A stretch of 64,000 nucleotides of DNA, taken from the NCBI RefSeq assembly GCF_005925345.1, contig NZ_SSHJ01000003.1, positions 186,001 to 250,000 of the forward strand, given 5' to 3'. The notes beneath the pieces were generated by a model, which worked only from the letters and a program-made list of their open reading frames with translations, was not told the origin of the DNA and ran no database searches. How positions within the stretch are numbered: the stretch's first letter is position 1; each line of letters opens with the position of its first letter. Shown here in pieces: positions 1 to 8,869 of the stretch. The DNA comes from Pedobacter ureilyticus (GTDB lineage Bacteria; Bacteroidota; Bacteroidia; Sphingobacteriales; Sphingobacteriaceae). The translations under genes were made by a program, and so were the position numbers.

Positions 1-2721
1 CCACTTCAAGTTGTAGATCCCTTAGATTTACTTTGGCAAACTGAAAATCAGCAGGAGTTGAAATTTTTTGCGGCGGTTAGTAAGTTTAAGAGCCATTATC
101 AAGAAAGTCAAGTAGCTTCCGATAGGCAAGCCTTGGAAGCCATTACCGCCAACCCATTAAATCTAGCAATTTACCTGCACGATGAAAAAGTTGCGGCAAC
201 CGTGAATGCAAATTCGGTAACCAAAATTGATTTATCGGTTCTTAAACCAGAATTTGAACTGAACATTGATGAAAGAGCTGGTCAGTTTGCTTTAGATGGC
301 GTATTGCATCTTGATGGAAAGTCATTTGATTTAACAACCATAGAAACCCGTTACCAGTATTTTATACAGTTAAAACAAAAATTATACTTGGTTAAAGATC
401 CTTTTTTTCTTTCTCTAATTGATTTTTTTAAGCAGCATCGCAATCAGTTGGTGTTAGAACGAGAGGTTTATGAAGATTTTCAAAATGATATCCTCGATGC
501 TTTAGAGGAAAAAGTTAAAATCAATTATTCTTATTTAAAACCTGCTACAAAGAAGCAAATAGTAGAGCAGGGCTTTGATTTAGAAAACGAACAGCTGATT
601 TATTTAACAGAATCCGAAGATTATGTATTGCTTACACCAGTAATGCGTTACGGTGGGTTAGAAATTCCAATCATATCGCAAAAGCAAATCAAAGCTAAAG
701 ATAAGCGTGGGCAAATGTTTACTTTACAGCGTGATGAACAAAAGGAATTGCAATTCATTGCCGATATGGCCAAAATGCATCCCTATTTTGAAGAACAAGC
801 TAGGGCATTTGCAGAGCAGCTCCACGCTGATTGCTTTTACATGCATCGCAAGCATTTTCTCTCTCCCGATTGGTTTTTAGATGCTTTTGAAGCGTGGCGT
901 AGCAAAGGTATTGCTATACTTGGTTTTAATGGGTTGAAAGAAAATAAACTAAGTGCATACAAGGCTCATATCGATATTAAGGTAATTAGTGGGATAGATT
1001 GGTTTGAAACTGCCATTAAAGTACAGTTCAACAAGCAAACAGTATCGCTAAAGCACCTGCATAAATCCATTAGAAATAAAAACAAATTTGTGCAGTTAGA
1101 CGATGGAACAATGGGCATCTTGCCTGATGAGTGGCTGCAAAAGTTTGAAGGGTATTTTGCCGCTGGAGAAATAAGTGAAGAAACTTTACGCACACCAAAT
1201 ATCAATTACTCGGCAGTAGAAGAACTGTATGAAGAAGCGCTATTAAGTATTGATGCGAAGGAGCGTTTGCAACTGTACCGCTCTAAACTGGCTGCTTTTG
1301 ATCAGATAGAAGAAACCGAAGTGCCGGCAACGCTGAACGCTACGCTACGTGGCTACCAGCAAGAAGGCTTAAATTGGTTGAATTTTTTGGATACCTTTAA
1401 TTTTGGTGGCTGTTTGGCCGATGACATGGGTTTGGGGAAAACCATCCAAGTATTGGCGTTTATACTTTCTCAGCAAGAAAAAGTGGAAAGAAATACCAAC
1501 TTGATCGTAGTGCCTGCCTCTTTGGTATTTAATTGGCAGCAAGAAATTAAAAAGTTTGCACCAACGCTTAAGGTAACTACCATTTACGGGGCGAACAGAA
1601 TAAGGCAGCGAAAAGATTTCGATCAATATCAAGTCATATTAACTTCTTACGGTACTTTATTGGCCGATGTAGCATGGCTAAAAGCGTATCGCTTCAACTA
1701 TATTTTCTTAGACGAATCGCAATCCATTAAAAATCCAGACTCGCAGCGTTATAAAGCCGCTCGTTTACTGCAATCGCGTAATAGAATTGTGCTTACGGGT
1801 ACGCCAATAGAAAACAATACGTTCGATTTGTATGGGCAATTGTCTTTTGCCTGTCCTGGTTTGTTGGGAAACAGAGAGCATTTCAGGCAACAATATTCGG
1901 TGCCGATAGATCAGTTTAACGATACTAAAAAGGCCCAAGAATTGCAGCGACGCATTAAGCCTTTTTTGTTACGCAGAACCAAGGCTCAAGTAGTTCAAGA
2001 ACTGCCAGATAAAACAGAAATGGTAATCTATTGCGAAATGGGGCAAAAGCAGCGAGAAATCTACGAAAGTGCCCGGAACGAAATTAGAGATTATTTGATG
2101 GGCCGTTCTGAAGATGAACTGACCAAAAGTAGCATGCATGTTTTGCAAGGCATCACCAAATTGCGCCAGATTTGTAATTCTCCTTCTTTAATCAGCAAAG
2201 AAAAATTTTTCGGCAATGCGTCCGCAAAAATGGAGGTGCTACTAGAACAGATAGAAATTAAAGCTCCTCACCATAAAATTTTGGTGTTTTCGCAATTTGT
2301 AGGGATGCTGAACTTGGTAAAAGAAGCTTTGGAAGAGCGTGAGATCAAGTTTGCGTACTTGAGTGGCCAAACCAAAAATCGTGAAGCGGTAGTTAATTCA
2401 TTTCAGCAAGACGAAGAAACTCGAGTTTTCTTGATCAGTTTAAAGGCAGGAGGAGTTGGTTTGAACCTTACCGAAGCTGATTATGTGTATCTCATCGATC
2501 CTTGGTGGAACCCAGCGGTAGAAAACCAGGCCATAGACAGGACTTATCGAATAGGCCAGCATAAAAATGTAATGGCTATACGTTTGATTTGTCCAGATAC
2601 CATCGAAGAAAAAATCATGCTCATGCAGCAGAAAAAGAAAGATTTGGTTACAGATTTGATTAAAACTGATGTTTCTGTATTCAAATCCCTTTCTAAGGAA
2701 GATTTATTAAATCTGATATAG
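1..2721 (+). CDS. SNF2-family DEAD/DEAH helicase (5' end missing)
   Basis: This is the C-terminal part of a SWI2/SNF2-type ATPase that would translocate on duplex DNA. The frame is open to the left edge, so the TTG at 58 is only an internal leucine and the true start lies outside the window. Motifs seen in order are the Walker A loop DDMGLGKT (near nt 1420-1443), motif II LDESQ (near 1708-1722), LTGTP (near 1794), the second RecA-like lobe with VFSQF (near 2285), GGVGLN (near 2452) and the arginine-finger motif QAIDRTYRIGQ (near 2527-2559). About 430 residues before the ATPase lack recognisable motifs, as in bacterial SNF2 proteins with a SNF2-associated domain; a SWIM zinc finger is often further upstream but cannot be seen here. 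It converges on mnmA with a 14-bp gap. The family is certain; the cellular role (transcription recycling or DNA repair) is unknown. Confidence 0.93.
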   Translation, partial: PLQVVDPLDLLWQTENQQELKFFAAVSKFKSHYQESQVASDRQALEAITANPLNLAIYLHDEKVAATVNANSVTKIDLSVLKPEFELNIDERAGQFALDGVLHLDGKSFDLTTIETRYQYFIQLKQKLYLVKDPFFLSLIDFFKQHRNQLVLEREVYEDFQNDILDALEEKVKINYSYLKPATKKQIVEQGFDLENEQLIYLTESEDYVLLTPVMRYGGLEIPIISQKQIKAKDKRGQMFTLQRDEQKELQFIADMAKMHPYFEEQARAFAEQLHADCFYMHRKHFLSPDWFLDAFEAWRSKGIAILGFNGLKENKLSAYKAHIDIKVISGIDWFETAIKVQFNKQTVSLKHLHKSIRNKNKFVQLDDGTMGILPDEWLQKFEGYFAAGEISEETLRTPNINYSAVEELYEEALLSIDAKERLQLYRSKLAAFDQIEETEVPATLNATLRGYQQEGLNWLNFLDTFNFGGCLADDMGLGKTIQVLAFILSQQEKVERNTNLIVVPASLVFNWQQEIKKFAPTLKVTTIYGANRIRQRKDFDQYQVILTSYGTLLADVAWLKAYRFNYIFLDESQSIKNPDSQRYKAARLLQSRNRIVLTGTPIENNTFDLYGQLSFACPGLLGNREHFRQQYSVPIDQFNDTKKAQELQRRIKPFLLRRTKAQVVQELPDKTEMVIYCEMGQKQREIYESARNEIRDYLMGRSEDELTKSSMHVLQGITKLRQICNSPSLISKEKFFGNASAKMEVLLEQIEIKAPHHKILVFSQFVGMLNLVKEALEEREIKFAYLSGQTKNREAVVNSFQQDEETRVFLISLKAGGVGLNLTEADYVYLIDPWWNPAVENQAIDRTYRIGQHKNVMAIRLICPDTIEEKIMLMQQKKKDLVTDLIKTDVSVFKSLSKEDLLNLI

Positions 2722-2735
2722 AAGCGGTTAAAAAG

Positions 2736-3827
2736 CTACATCAAAAATCCACCGCCAAGTAAATCATTGCCTTCGTAAAACACTGCCGATTGTCCTGGTG
2801 CGATAGCGGAAACTGCATGGTCAAAAACTACACGCATATTGTCTTTTTCTTGGACAATCGTGCTTAAGCTTCCTGCATCTTTATAACGGATTTTAGTAAC
2901 CACGTTATCTAAGGGCTCGTTGATATTTTCGTACTTAATCAAGTTCACGTTTCTTACCATCGCTTCACGGCGCTCCAGTTCATCGGCCCTGCCTAAAACA
3001 ACGGTATTGCTCTCTGGTAAAATCTGGGTTACAAACATCGGTTCGCCAAAAGCTACACCCAAACCTTTACGTTGGCCAATGGTGTAAAATGGATAACCTT
3101 TATGTTGCCCAATAACCATTCCTTGGCTATTTACAAAATTTCCGCCAGCTACACGTTCTTCCAAATCTTCCACTTTGTGTTTCAAGAAAGCACGGTAATC
3201 GTTATCAGGAACAAAGCAAATTTCATAGCTTTCGCTTTTCTTGGCCAGTTCCTCTTGTCCCATGTCTAATGCCATTTGCCTAATTTCCGATTTTGCAAAA
3301 CTGCCCAAAGGGAATTTAGTTCTGGCTAAGTTTTGTTGCGAAACACCCCACAAAACGTAAGATTGGTCTTTGTTTTCGTCTTTACCTTTAGAAATGACAT
3401 AGCGGCCACTATCTTGTTGGCGTATGTTGGCGTAGTGTCCGGTTGCAATAAACTCGCAGTCCAATTTGTCGGCACGTTTTAGCAAAGCCTCCCATTTAAT
3501 ATAGGTATTGCAAAGTACGCATGGATTTGGTGTTCTCCCAGCCAAATATTCGTCTACAAAATTATCAATTACAAAATCTCCAAATTCGTCTCTAATATCT
3601 AAGATATAATGAGGAAAGCCATAATTTACAGCCAATGTACGGGCATCGTTAATGCTATCTAAGCTACAACAACCGGTTTCCTTACTGCTTGTTCCAGAAG
3701 TGGCATAATCCCAAGTCTTCATGGTTAGGCCAATTACTTCGTACCCTTGTTCGTGCAACATTACTGATGCTACCGAACTATCTACTCCGCCACTCATGGC
3801 CACTAAAATTCTACCGTGTTTGCTCAT
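2736..3827 (-). CDS. mnmA: tRNA-specific 2-thiouridylase MnmA
   Basis: MnmA inserts sulfur at position 2 of the wobble uridine (U34) of tRNA for Lys, Glu and Gln, using ATP to adenylate the base and a persulfide relay for the sulfur. The 363-residue length is normal. The PP-loop SGGVDSS is at residues 12-18. The nucleophilic cysteine is C106 in VLCN, with an extra C103 in the same PCVLC stretch, and the persulfide cysteine is C204 in YEIC. The C-terminal beta-barrel region ends with a typical GQSAVFY stretch. The start MSKHGRILVAMSGG fits the family. The gene is monocistronic by position: a convergent helicase lies downstream and a repeat element lies upstream. Confidence 0.97.
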   Translation of the reverse strand: MSKHGRILVAMSGGVDSSVASVMLHEQGYEVIGLTMKTWDYATSGTSSKETGCCSLDSINDARTLAVNYGFPHYILDIRDEFGDFVIDNFVDEYLAGRTPNPCVLCNTYIKWEALLKRADKLDCEFIATGHYANIRQQDSGRYVISKGKDENKDQSYVLWGVSQQNLARTKFPLGSFAKSEIRQMALDMGQEELAKKSESYEICFVPDNDYRAFLKHKVEDLEERVAGGNFVNSQGMVIGQHKGYPFYTIGQRKGLGVAFGEPMFVTQILPESNTVVLGRADELERREAMVRNVNLIKYENINEPLDNVVTKIRYKDAGSLSTIVQEKDNMRVVFDHAVSAIAPGQSAVFYEGNDLLGGGFLM

Positions 3828-3844
3828 TGTTGTAAATCAATTTG

Positions 3845-3852
3845 CAAAATTA
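3845..3852 (-). promoter_or_regulatory. Candidate -7 box for mnmA
   Basis: Read on the minus strand this is TAATTTTG, which matches the Bacteroidota -7 consensus TAnnTTTG, about 18 bases upstream of the mnmA start codon. No clear -33 TTTG is seen at the usual spacing, so the call is tentative. Confidence 0.35.
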
Positions 3853-3909
3853 CGCAATTAGTTTAAAAGTGTTGATAGCTCAGGTCGTGACAATGTAAAA
3901 AGACGTAAG

Positions 3910-3983
3910 TTGCCACAGATGCACAGATGAATTTTGATTGCATAATTTAAACTAGATCACTGATATCAGTGCATCTGTGGCAA
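3910..3983. repeat. 74-bp element with perfect 15-bp terminal inverted repeats
   Basis: The left end TTGCCACAGATGCAC (3910-3924) is the exact reverse complement of the right end (3969-3983). The 44-bp centre is AT-rich and contains no ORF. The element sits between mnmA and the LacI regulator, eight bases past the regulator stop codon, where it would also fold as a long hairpin in the RNA. A diverged relative with CCACAGAT and ATCTGTGG ends is at about 60856-61047. It resembles a MITE- or REP-type intergenic repeat; whether it is mobile cannot be told from one window. Confidence 0.75.
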
Positions 3984-3990
3984 ATATAAG

Positions 3991-5010
3991 CTACCTGCTA
4001 CTCGATTTTCTTACCTGCAATTCCGTGTCTAGCAAAATTGTTTCGGCGGGGCCAATGTCTTTACCTTTTACTAAATTAATTAATGTTTGCGCCGCCAATT
4101 CGCCAATTTGTTTCGAGGGTTGCCGTACTGTACTTAATGACGGATTTAAGATTGGTGCCAAATCCGAATTGCTAAAGCCTATCAACGCGATATCTTCTGG
4201 TATGCTGTAACCATGATCGTTTAAGTAGGCAAGTGCTTTGGTGCTCAGTAAATCTGTTGCAGTAAAAATAGCTTCTGGTTGTTGTAAAAGCAAGTCGGCC
4301 ATGGCCTTAGCAATGCGCTCATCTGCTTTATTTGGGTCAGAAGTGTTGCAGAATTTAACCAGTTCTTCTTTGTAACCAACTTGATGTGTGGCGAGCGCTT
4401 GTTTGTACCCCTCAAAACGCTCATGTGTCATCGCTAAGGTAGATTTGCTGCTTAAATGAGCTATTTTTGTATACCCGGCCGAAATGAGATGTGCTGTTGC
4501 CTGATAAGCGCCTTGAATATTGTTTGCAGTTACTTTATGTACATCTAACTCTCCCGTAATCCTGTCGAAAAGTACAATGGGGAAGCCTTGTGATTGCAAT
4601 TCTTTCAGGTGGCTAAAATCGGTAGTCTGAAAAGAGGGCGAAATCATAATGCCATCTACACCGCTGGCGTACAAAAGGTTGATACAGGCCTTTTCCTGAT
4701 CGTAAGATTCTTTGCTCTGCATAATGATAATCTGATAACCGCTCTCTGTGCAGATTTGATCAATACCATCAAGCATTTGAGCTACAAAGCTATTGTCTAT
4801 AGAACAAATAACCACGCCAATAGAGCGTGTTTTTCCCACCTTAAGACTTCTTGCCATGCGGTTTGGTACATAATTGTGTGCCTTAGCATAAGCCAATACC
4901 AGTTTTTTAGTTTCTTCTCCAATTTCGTGACTATCGGTAAGTGCTCTCGAAACGGTAGAAACCGATATGTTTAAAGCTTTGGAAATGTCGCGTAGTGTGA
5001 TATTGCTCAT
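3991..5010 (-). CDS. LacI/GalR-family transcriptional regulator
   Basis: A 339-residue DNA-binding repressor of the LacI family. The N-terminal helix-turn-helix is at residues 4-24 (TLRDISKALNIS, then VSTVSRAL), followed by the hinge helix region ending in ARSLKVGKTRSIGVV near residue 63. The rest is a periplasmic-binding-protein-like effector domain, with VLFDRI near the middle and STVRQPS near the end, as in sugar-responsive members. No sugar-use genes are next to it: mnmA is downstream and the ATP-grasp operon is divergent, so the target is unknown. The start fits the family. It could control the divergent operon through the shared AT-rich spacer, but no clear palindrome with a central CG was found there. 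Confidence 0.93.
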   Translation of the reverse strand: MSNITLRDISKALNISVSTVSRALTDSHEIGEETKKLVLAYAKAHNYVPNRMARSLKVGKTRSIGVVICSIDNSFVAQMLDGIDQICTESGYQIIIMQSKESYDQEKACINLLYASGVDGIMISPSFQTTDFSHLKELQSQGFPIVLFDRITGELDVHKVTANNIQGAYQATAHLISAGYTKIAHLSSKSTLAMTHERFEGYKQALATHQVGYKEELVKFCNTSDPNKADERIAKAMADLLLQQPEAIFTATDLLSTKALAYLNDHGYSIPEDIALIGFSNSDLAPILNPSLSTVRQPSKQIGELAAQTLINLVKGKDIGPAETILLDTELQVRKSSSR

Positions 5011-5262
5011 TTTTAAAATCCCTATAAAGGTAAGGTTAATTGTGAAAACTGCTAAATTCTCTTTTTAGGCTATAAATTGGTTTGTTTTGTAATTGATATG
5101 CTTTAAAGCGTGATTATTTTTAAATTATCTTTATTTTTTTGTTTTAAATTGTAAATTTTCATTTTTTATTTACTTCTTTTTGTTGTTTTTATATGTTTTG
5201 TAAAATTATTATTGATTTTTTATGATTTTATAGTTATATATGTGTAAAATATTTGCCTATAT
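5011..5262. other. Very AT-rich divergent intergenic region
   Basis: These 252 bases separate the LacI regulator from the ATP-grasp operon. The part from about 5090 to 5262 is made almost wholly of A and T, with long T runs. It must hold the promoters of both directions. A near-match to the Bacteroidota -7 box (AATATTTG, about 5248-5255) lies just before the ATP-grasp start. No ORF or clear operator is seen. Confidence 0.6.
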
Positions 5263-6708
5263 ATGATTTTTGAAGATTATTTTAATAATTACAAGCTTAT
5301 TTCTGGTGTTTTTGATGAAATGAAGGGTGTTGATGGTGTAAGAAAGCATTACGATTTGTTTATGTCCGCATTTCAGGAGGTGAATTCTGATGAAATGGCG
5401 CTTAAAGACGAGCTTGCTAAAAAACTTTTTCTAACACAAGGGATCACTTTTACGGTGTATAGTAGTGGAGAAGGCATAGAGAAAATTTTTCCTTTCGATA
5501 TTTATCCACGAATTATCCAGGCGGCCGAGTGGGAATTTATAGAAAAAGGTATCAAACAGCGTTTAAAAGCACTTAATATTTTTCTGAAAGATGTATACAG
5601 TCATCAGTTTATTATTAAAGATGGCCTCATTCCGGCTTCGCTCATTTATTCTTGTCCCAACTACTTGAGAGAGATGATGAACGTAGAAGTGCCTTTTAAT
5701 ATTTATACCCACATTAGCGGTATCGATTTAATAAGAGATCACGATGGTTCTTATTATGTGTTAGAAGATAACCTGCGTACGCCATCCGGAGTGAGTTATA
5801 TGCTCGAAAATAGAAGTATCAGTTATCGTTTGTTCCCCAATCAAATTCCCGAAAATAAGGTTAGGCCAGTAAGCGACTATCCCGATTTGTTGATGAAAAA
5901 CCTGCTAGGTTTGGGCAACAGGCATACCAGTAGACCAACGGTAGTGCTTTTAACGCCGGGTATTTACAATTCGGCTTATTTTGAGCATACCACCCTGGCT
6001 CGTTTAATGGGTATAGAATTGGTAGAAGGTAGAGATTTGGTGGTAGATAACCATAAAGTGTACATGCGAACTACCAAAGGTTTAAAACGTGTAGATGTAA
6101 TTTACCGCAGGGTAGATGATGAGTTTTTAGATCCACTGATTTTTAGACCCGATAGTATGTTGGGCGTTCCGGGCATTTATCATGCTTACAGAAAAGGCAA
6201 TGTGGCTATTATCAATGCCATGGGTAACGGTGTTGCCGATGACAAGGCGGTTTACGCCTACGTGCCCGATATGATTAAATACTATTTGAATGAAGAGCCT
6301 ATACTTAAAAATGTGCCTACCTTGAGGATGGAGAATGAGGATGAACGGGAGCATGCCTTACAGAATCTCCATAATATGGTGGTAAAAAGAACCAATGAAA
6401 GTGGCGGTTATGGCATGTTGATCGGTAATACGGCCACAGAAACTGAACTTAAGGAATTTGCTGAAGAGATAAAGAAATCGCCAAGACAGTTTATTGCACA
6501 ACCTATCATCAGCTTATCGTCTGCGCCATGCTATATCGATGGCAAACTACAGCCCCGCAGGGTAGATTTAAGACCTTTTGCATTAAGCGGTCCCGATGGT
6601 GTAGAAATTGTACCAGGTGGCCTAACTAGAGTTGCCTTAAAAGAAGGCTCTATCGTGGTAAATTCGTCGCAAGGTGGCGGCAGTAAAGATACTTGGGTAG
6701 TAGATTAG
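5263..6708 (+). CDS. Circularly permuted ATP-grasp type 2 protein (DUF404/DUF407)
   Basis: A 481-residue protein of the circularly permuted ATP-grasp family, predicted to form an amide or peptide bond with ATP. Recognisable stretches are GVRKHYDLF near residue 26, the PRII...W.FIEKG region near residue 82, the acidic VLEDNLRTPSGVSY block near residue 167, LTPGIYNSAY near residue 229, VIYRRVDDEFLDP near residue 282, VVKRTNESGGYGM near residue 372, and the terminal RRVDLRPF plus NSSQGGGSKDTWV. There is no signal peptide, so it is cytoplasmic. It is the first gene of a same-strand set with an alpha-E protein and a transglutaminase-like protein, a grouping described by comparative genomics as a possible peptide synthesis or tagging system. 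Substrate unknown. Its stop codon lies inside a GATTAGG heptamer array. Confidence 0.93.
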   Translation: MIFEDYFNNYKLISGVFDEMKGVDGVRKHYDLFMSAFQEVNSDEMALKDELAKKLFLTQGITFTVYSSGEGIEKIFPFDIYPRIIQAAEWEFIEKGIKQRLKALNIFLKDVYSHQFIIKDGLIPASLIYSCPNYLREMMNVEVPFNIYTHISGIDLIRDHDGSYYVLEDNLRTPSGVSYMLENRSISYRLFPNQIPENKVRPVSDYPDLLMKNLLGLGNRHTSRPTVVLLTPGIYNSAYFEHTTLARLMGIELVEGRDLVVDNHKVYMRTTKGLKRVDVIYRRVDDEFLDPLIFRPDSMLGVPGIYHAYRKGNVAIINAMGNGVADDKAVYAYVPDMIKYYLNEEPILKNVPTLRMENEDEREHALQNLHNMVVKRTNESGGYGMLIGNTATETELKEFAEEIKKSPRQFIAQPIISLSSAPCYIDGKLQPRRVDLRPFALSGPDGVEIVPGGLTRVALKEGSIVVNSSQGGGSKDTWVVD

Positions 6709-6750
6709 GGATTAGGGATTAGGGATTAGGGGTCAGGTATCAGGTATTAG
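6703..6750. repeat. Tandem GATTAGG heptamer array over a stop codon
   Basis: Four perfect copies of GATTAGG run from 6703 to 6730, followed by looser CAGGTAT/CAGGTATTAG words to 6750. The first copy contains the TAG stop codon of the ATP-grasp gene at 6706-6708. Related words occur at 10711-10790 and, inverted, at 11011-11083. Confidence 0.8.
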
Positions 6751-6801
6751 TGTTAAGGCTATAAACTAACTAACCAAACAAACAACAAACCAAAGAAAAA
6801 C

Positions 6802-7731
6802 ATGCTCAGTAGAGTTGCAGAAAATATATTTTGGATGAGTCGCTATATGGAGCGCACTAATTTCCAATTAAGAATACTTAGAACTTATTACATCGCATCG
6901 CAAGATGGTGTGCCTTTTGTAAAGTGGGACGAAGTTTTTAGGTACTATAACCAGGGTGTGCCTGCCGAAAAAGGTATGAGTGCTAACGAAGTCCTTAATT
7001 TTATCCTTTTTGATAGAGATAACGAAAGCTCGGTAGTAAATAACATTTTTAGGGCCCGAGAAAACGCCCGAAGTGCACAAGATCATATTACCAAGGAACT
7101 CTGGCAATGCTTAAATGATTTTTACCATTTTATTAGAGATAAAGCTTTGCAGCGCCAACTTAACCATGGCGATCCCGTAAGCGTTTTAGACCAGCTGATT
7201 AGACAATGTATGCTCTATTACGGCATTGTAGATGTTTCTATGTTTAGGAGCGAAGGTTTTAATTACTTAAATACTGGCAAGTATATAGAAAGATTATTGC
7301 AGATTATTAGTTCTTTAAATATGCAGATTGTAAGAACCAATGGAGAAATTAAAGATAGTATGGATATTGTAAGTTGGCGATATTTCTTGGTGTCTATTTC
7401 GGGTTACGAGTATTATCTCAAATCACATTCTGGAACGGTAAACCCAGCGCTTATTTTTAAACAGGTGTTGTACGAAATGCATTTTCCTCATTCTATAGCT
7501 TACAGCATAGCGCAGTTAAATAGGTATGCCCAACGTTTAAAACCAGAAAGTTTGGAAGAAAGCTTTGATAAACTTGAATTTGCTATTGGAAAAGCTGCGG
7601 CGATATTGAAATATAACAGTCCAGGTTCTGATTGCGAGGCTCAATTGGCTTTGTTGCATTCTATCGAAACTAACATTATCAACGTTGTACAAGTGTTTGA
7701 TGAGTATTATTTTGGTTCACTTGTTCATTAG
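6802..7731 (+). CDS. Alpha-E domain protein (DUF403)
   Basis: A 309-residue, mostly helical protein of the alpha-E family, diagnosed by the N-terminus MLSRVAENIFWMSRYMER, which is close to invariant in the family. No enzymatic motif is visible. Family members are nearly always next to a circularly permuted ATP-grasp gene, and here it follows one by 93 bp and precedes a transglutaminase-like gene by 63 bp. The likely role is as a partner of the ATP-grasp enzyme; this is inferred from context. The last codons and stop codon (TAG, 7729-7731) lie in a short direct repeat, GTTCACTTGTT at 7715-7725 and 7731-7741. Confidence 0.92.
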   Translation: MLSRVAENIFWMSRYMERTNFQLRILRTYYIASQDGVPFVKWDEVFRYYNQGVPAEKGMSANEVLNFILFDRDNESSVVNNIFRARENARSAQDHITKELWQCLNDFYHFIRDKALQRQLNHGDPVSVLDQLIRQCMLYYGIVDVSMFRSEGFNYLNTGKYIERLLQIISSLNMQIVRTNGEIKDSMDIVSWRYFLVSISGYEYYLKSHSGTVNPALIFKQVLYEMHFPHSIAYSIAQLNRYAQRLKPESLEESFDKLEFAIGKAAAILKYNSPGSDCEAQLALLHSIETNIINVVQVFDEYYFGSLVH

Positions 7732-7794
7732 TTCACTTGTTTATTTACTCACTCTGTTATTCTGTCATTTAATCATTTACTCATTTTCTTCTTC

Positions 7795-8766
7795 ATGCCT
7801 ACATATCATATCAAACACGTCACAAAATACAGCTACCCATCTGCGGTAACCGATAGTGCCAATCAAATCATATTAAGTCCGCCAACAACGCCCTATCAGG
7901 ATATTGTGCATCACGAAATCAAGATTAATCCCTCCACTTCGGTTGATAGTTTTTACGATTATTTCGGAAATAAAGTTGGCGTGTTTACCATAGTACCGCC
8001 ACATACAGATTTGGCTATTGTGGTAGAGGCAGAGGTGGTAACAAAAAATGTTCCGGCGCCAAATGATTTTTGGCCTGCAAAAAACCAATGGGAAAACATT
8101 ACATCCCTAGCCAATCATATCGAGTTTCTCGATTTTATGAAACCTGGCGCTTCTCAATCTTTAAAGCAAATTAAACATGAGATAGATGGCTTGGTAAGTA
8201 AAGAAATGACAGTTTTTCAATTGGTAAATACACTTTCGTCTTATGTTTATGGTTTGCTTACTTATCAAAAAGGAGTTACCAATGTAGAAACAGATATTGA
8301 TCAGATTTGGGAGTTGAAGGCTGGTGTTTGTCAGGATTTTGCACATTTGTTAATAGAAATGTTAAGGCTGTACTGTGTGCCGTCACGCTATGTAAGTGGT
8401 TATATTTGTCCGGCTGGCAACGAGTTAAGAGGTATTGGTGCTACCCACGCTTGGGTGGAGACCTATATACCAGATTACGGATGGATGGGGATTGACCCAA
8501 CAAACAATTGCTTGGTTGGAGATAGGCATATTCGCATTGCCTTTGGACGTAACTTTAATGATTGCACACCCGTAAAAGGAACTTATAAAGGTTCTTCTGC
8601 ACATACTTTATCGGTAGCGGTTATCATTACCAATGAGAAGATTAAAGCGGAAGAAGAACTGGTAACAGCAACGGACGCTTATGTGAAAGAGGTAGAAGAA
8701 CCAATTACAATTGTTAATTCTTACCAGAAGTTTATTGAAATGCAACAGCAGCAGCAACAACAATAA
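7795..8766 (+). CDS. Transglutaminase-like protein with poly-Gln tail
   Basis: A 323-residue protein with an N-terminal beta domain typical of bacterial transglutaminase-like proteins (YHIKHVTKYSYPSAVTDSAN) and a papain-like core. The catalytic triad is visible: C179 in GVCQDFAH, H218 in ATHAWVE and D234 in IDPTNN. Such proteins act as proteases, amidases or cross-linking enzymes. There is no signal peptide, so it would act in the cytoplasm with the two preceding gene products. The C-terminus ends in M followed by seven glutamines, encoded by mixed CAA and CAG codons just before the stop; this tail lies outside the catalytic domain. Known families support the enzyme class; the substrate is unknown. 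Confidence 0.92.
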   Translation: MPTYHIKHVTKYSYPSAVTDSANQIILSPPTTPYQDIVHHEIKINPSTSVDSFYDYFGNKVGVFTIVPPHTDLAIVVEAEVVTKNVPAPNDFWPAKNQWENITSLANHIEFLDFMKPGASQSLKQIKHEIDGLVSKEMTVFQLVNTLSSYVYGLLTYQKGVTNVETDIDQIWELKAGVCQDFAHLLIEMLRLYCVPSRYVSGYICPAGNELRGIGATHAWVETYIPDYGWMGIDPTNNCLVGDRHIRIAFGRNFNDCTPVKGTYKGSSAHTLSVAVIITNEKIKAEEELVTATDAYVKEVEEPITIVNSYQKFIEMQQQQQQQ

Positions 8767-8869
8767 TCTTTATCTCCTTATCGCACAGTTTAATACTAAA
8801 GGTGTTGATAAATTAGAACAGCATAGCTAGTTTAAATTTCGGATATTTAACCTTCCATAGTGTTTAAAT

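Noticed and set aside
58-60. TTG at 58 as the start of the SNF2 gene
   Set aside because: The frame is open to the left edge of the window and SNF2 proteins of this type have longer N-termini.
966-1205. Minus-strand ORFs inside the SNF2 gene
   Set aside because: They are shadows of the strong plus-strand gene and have no family features.
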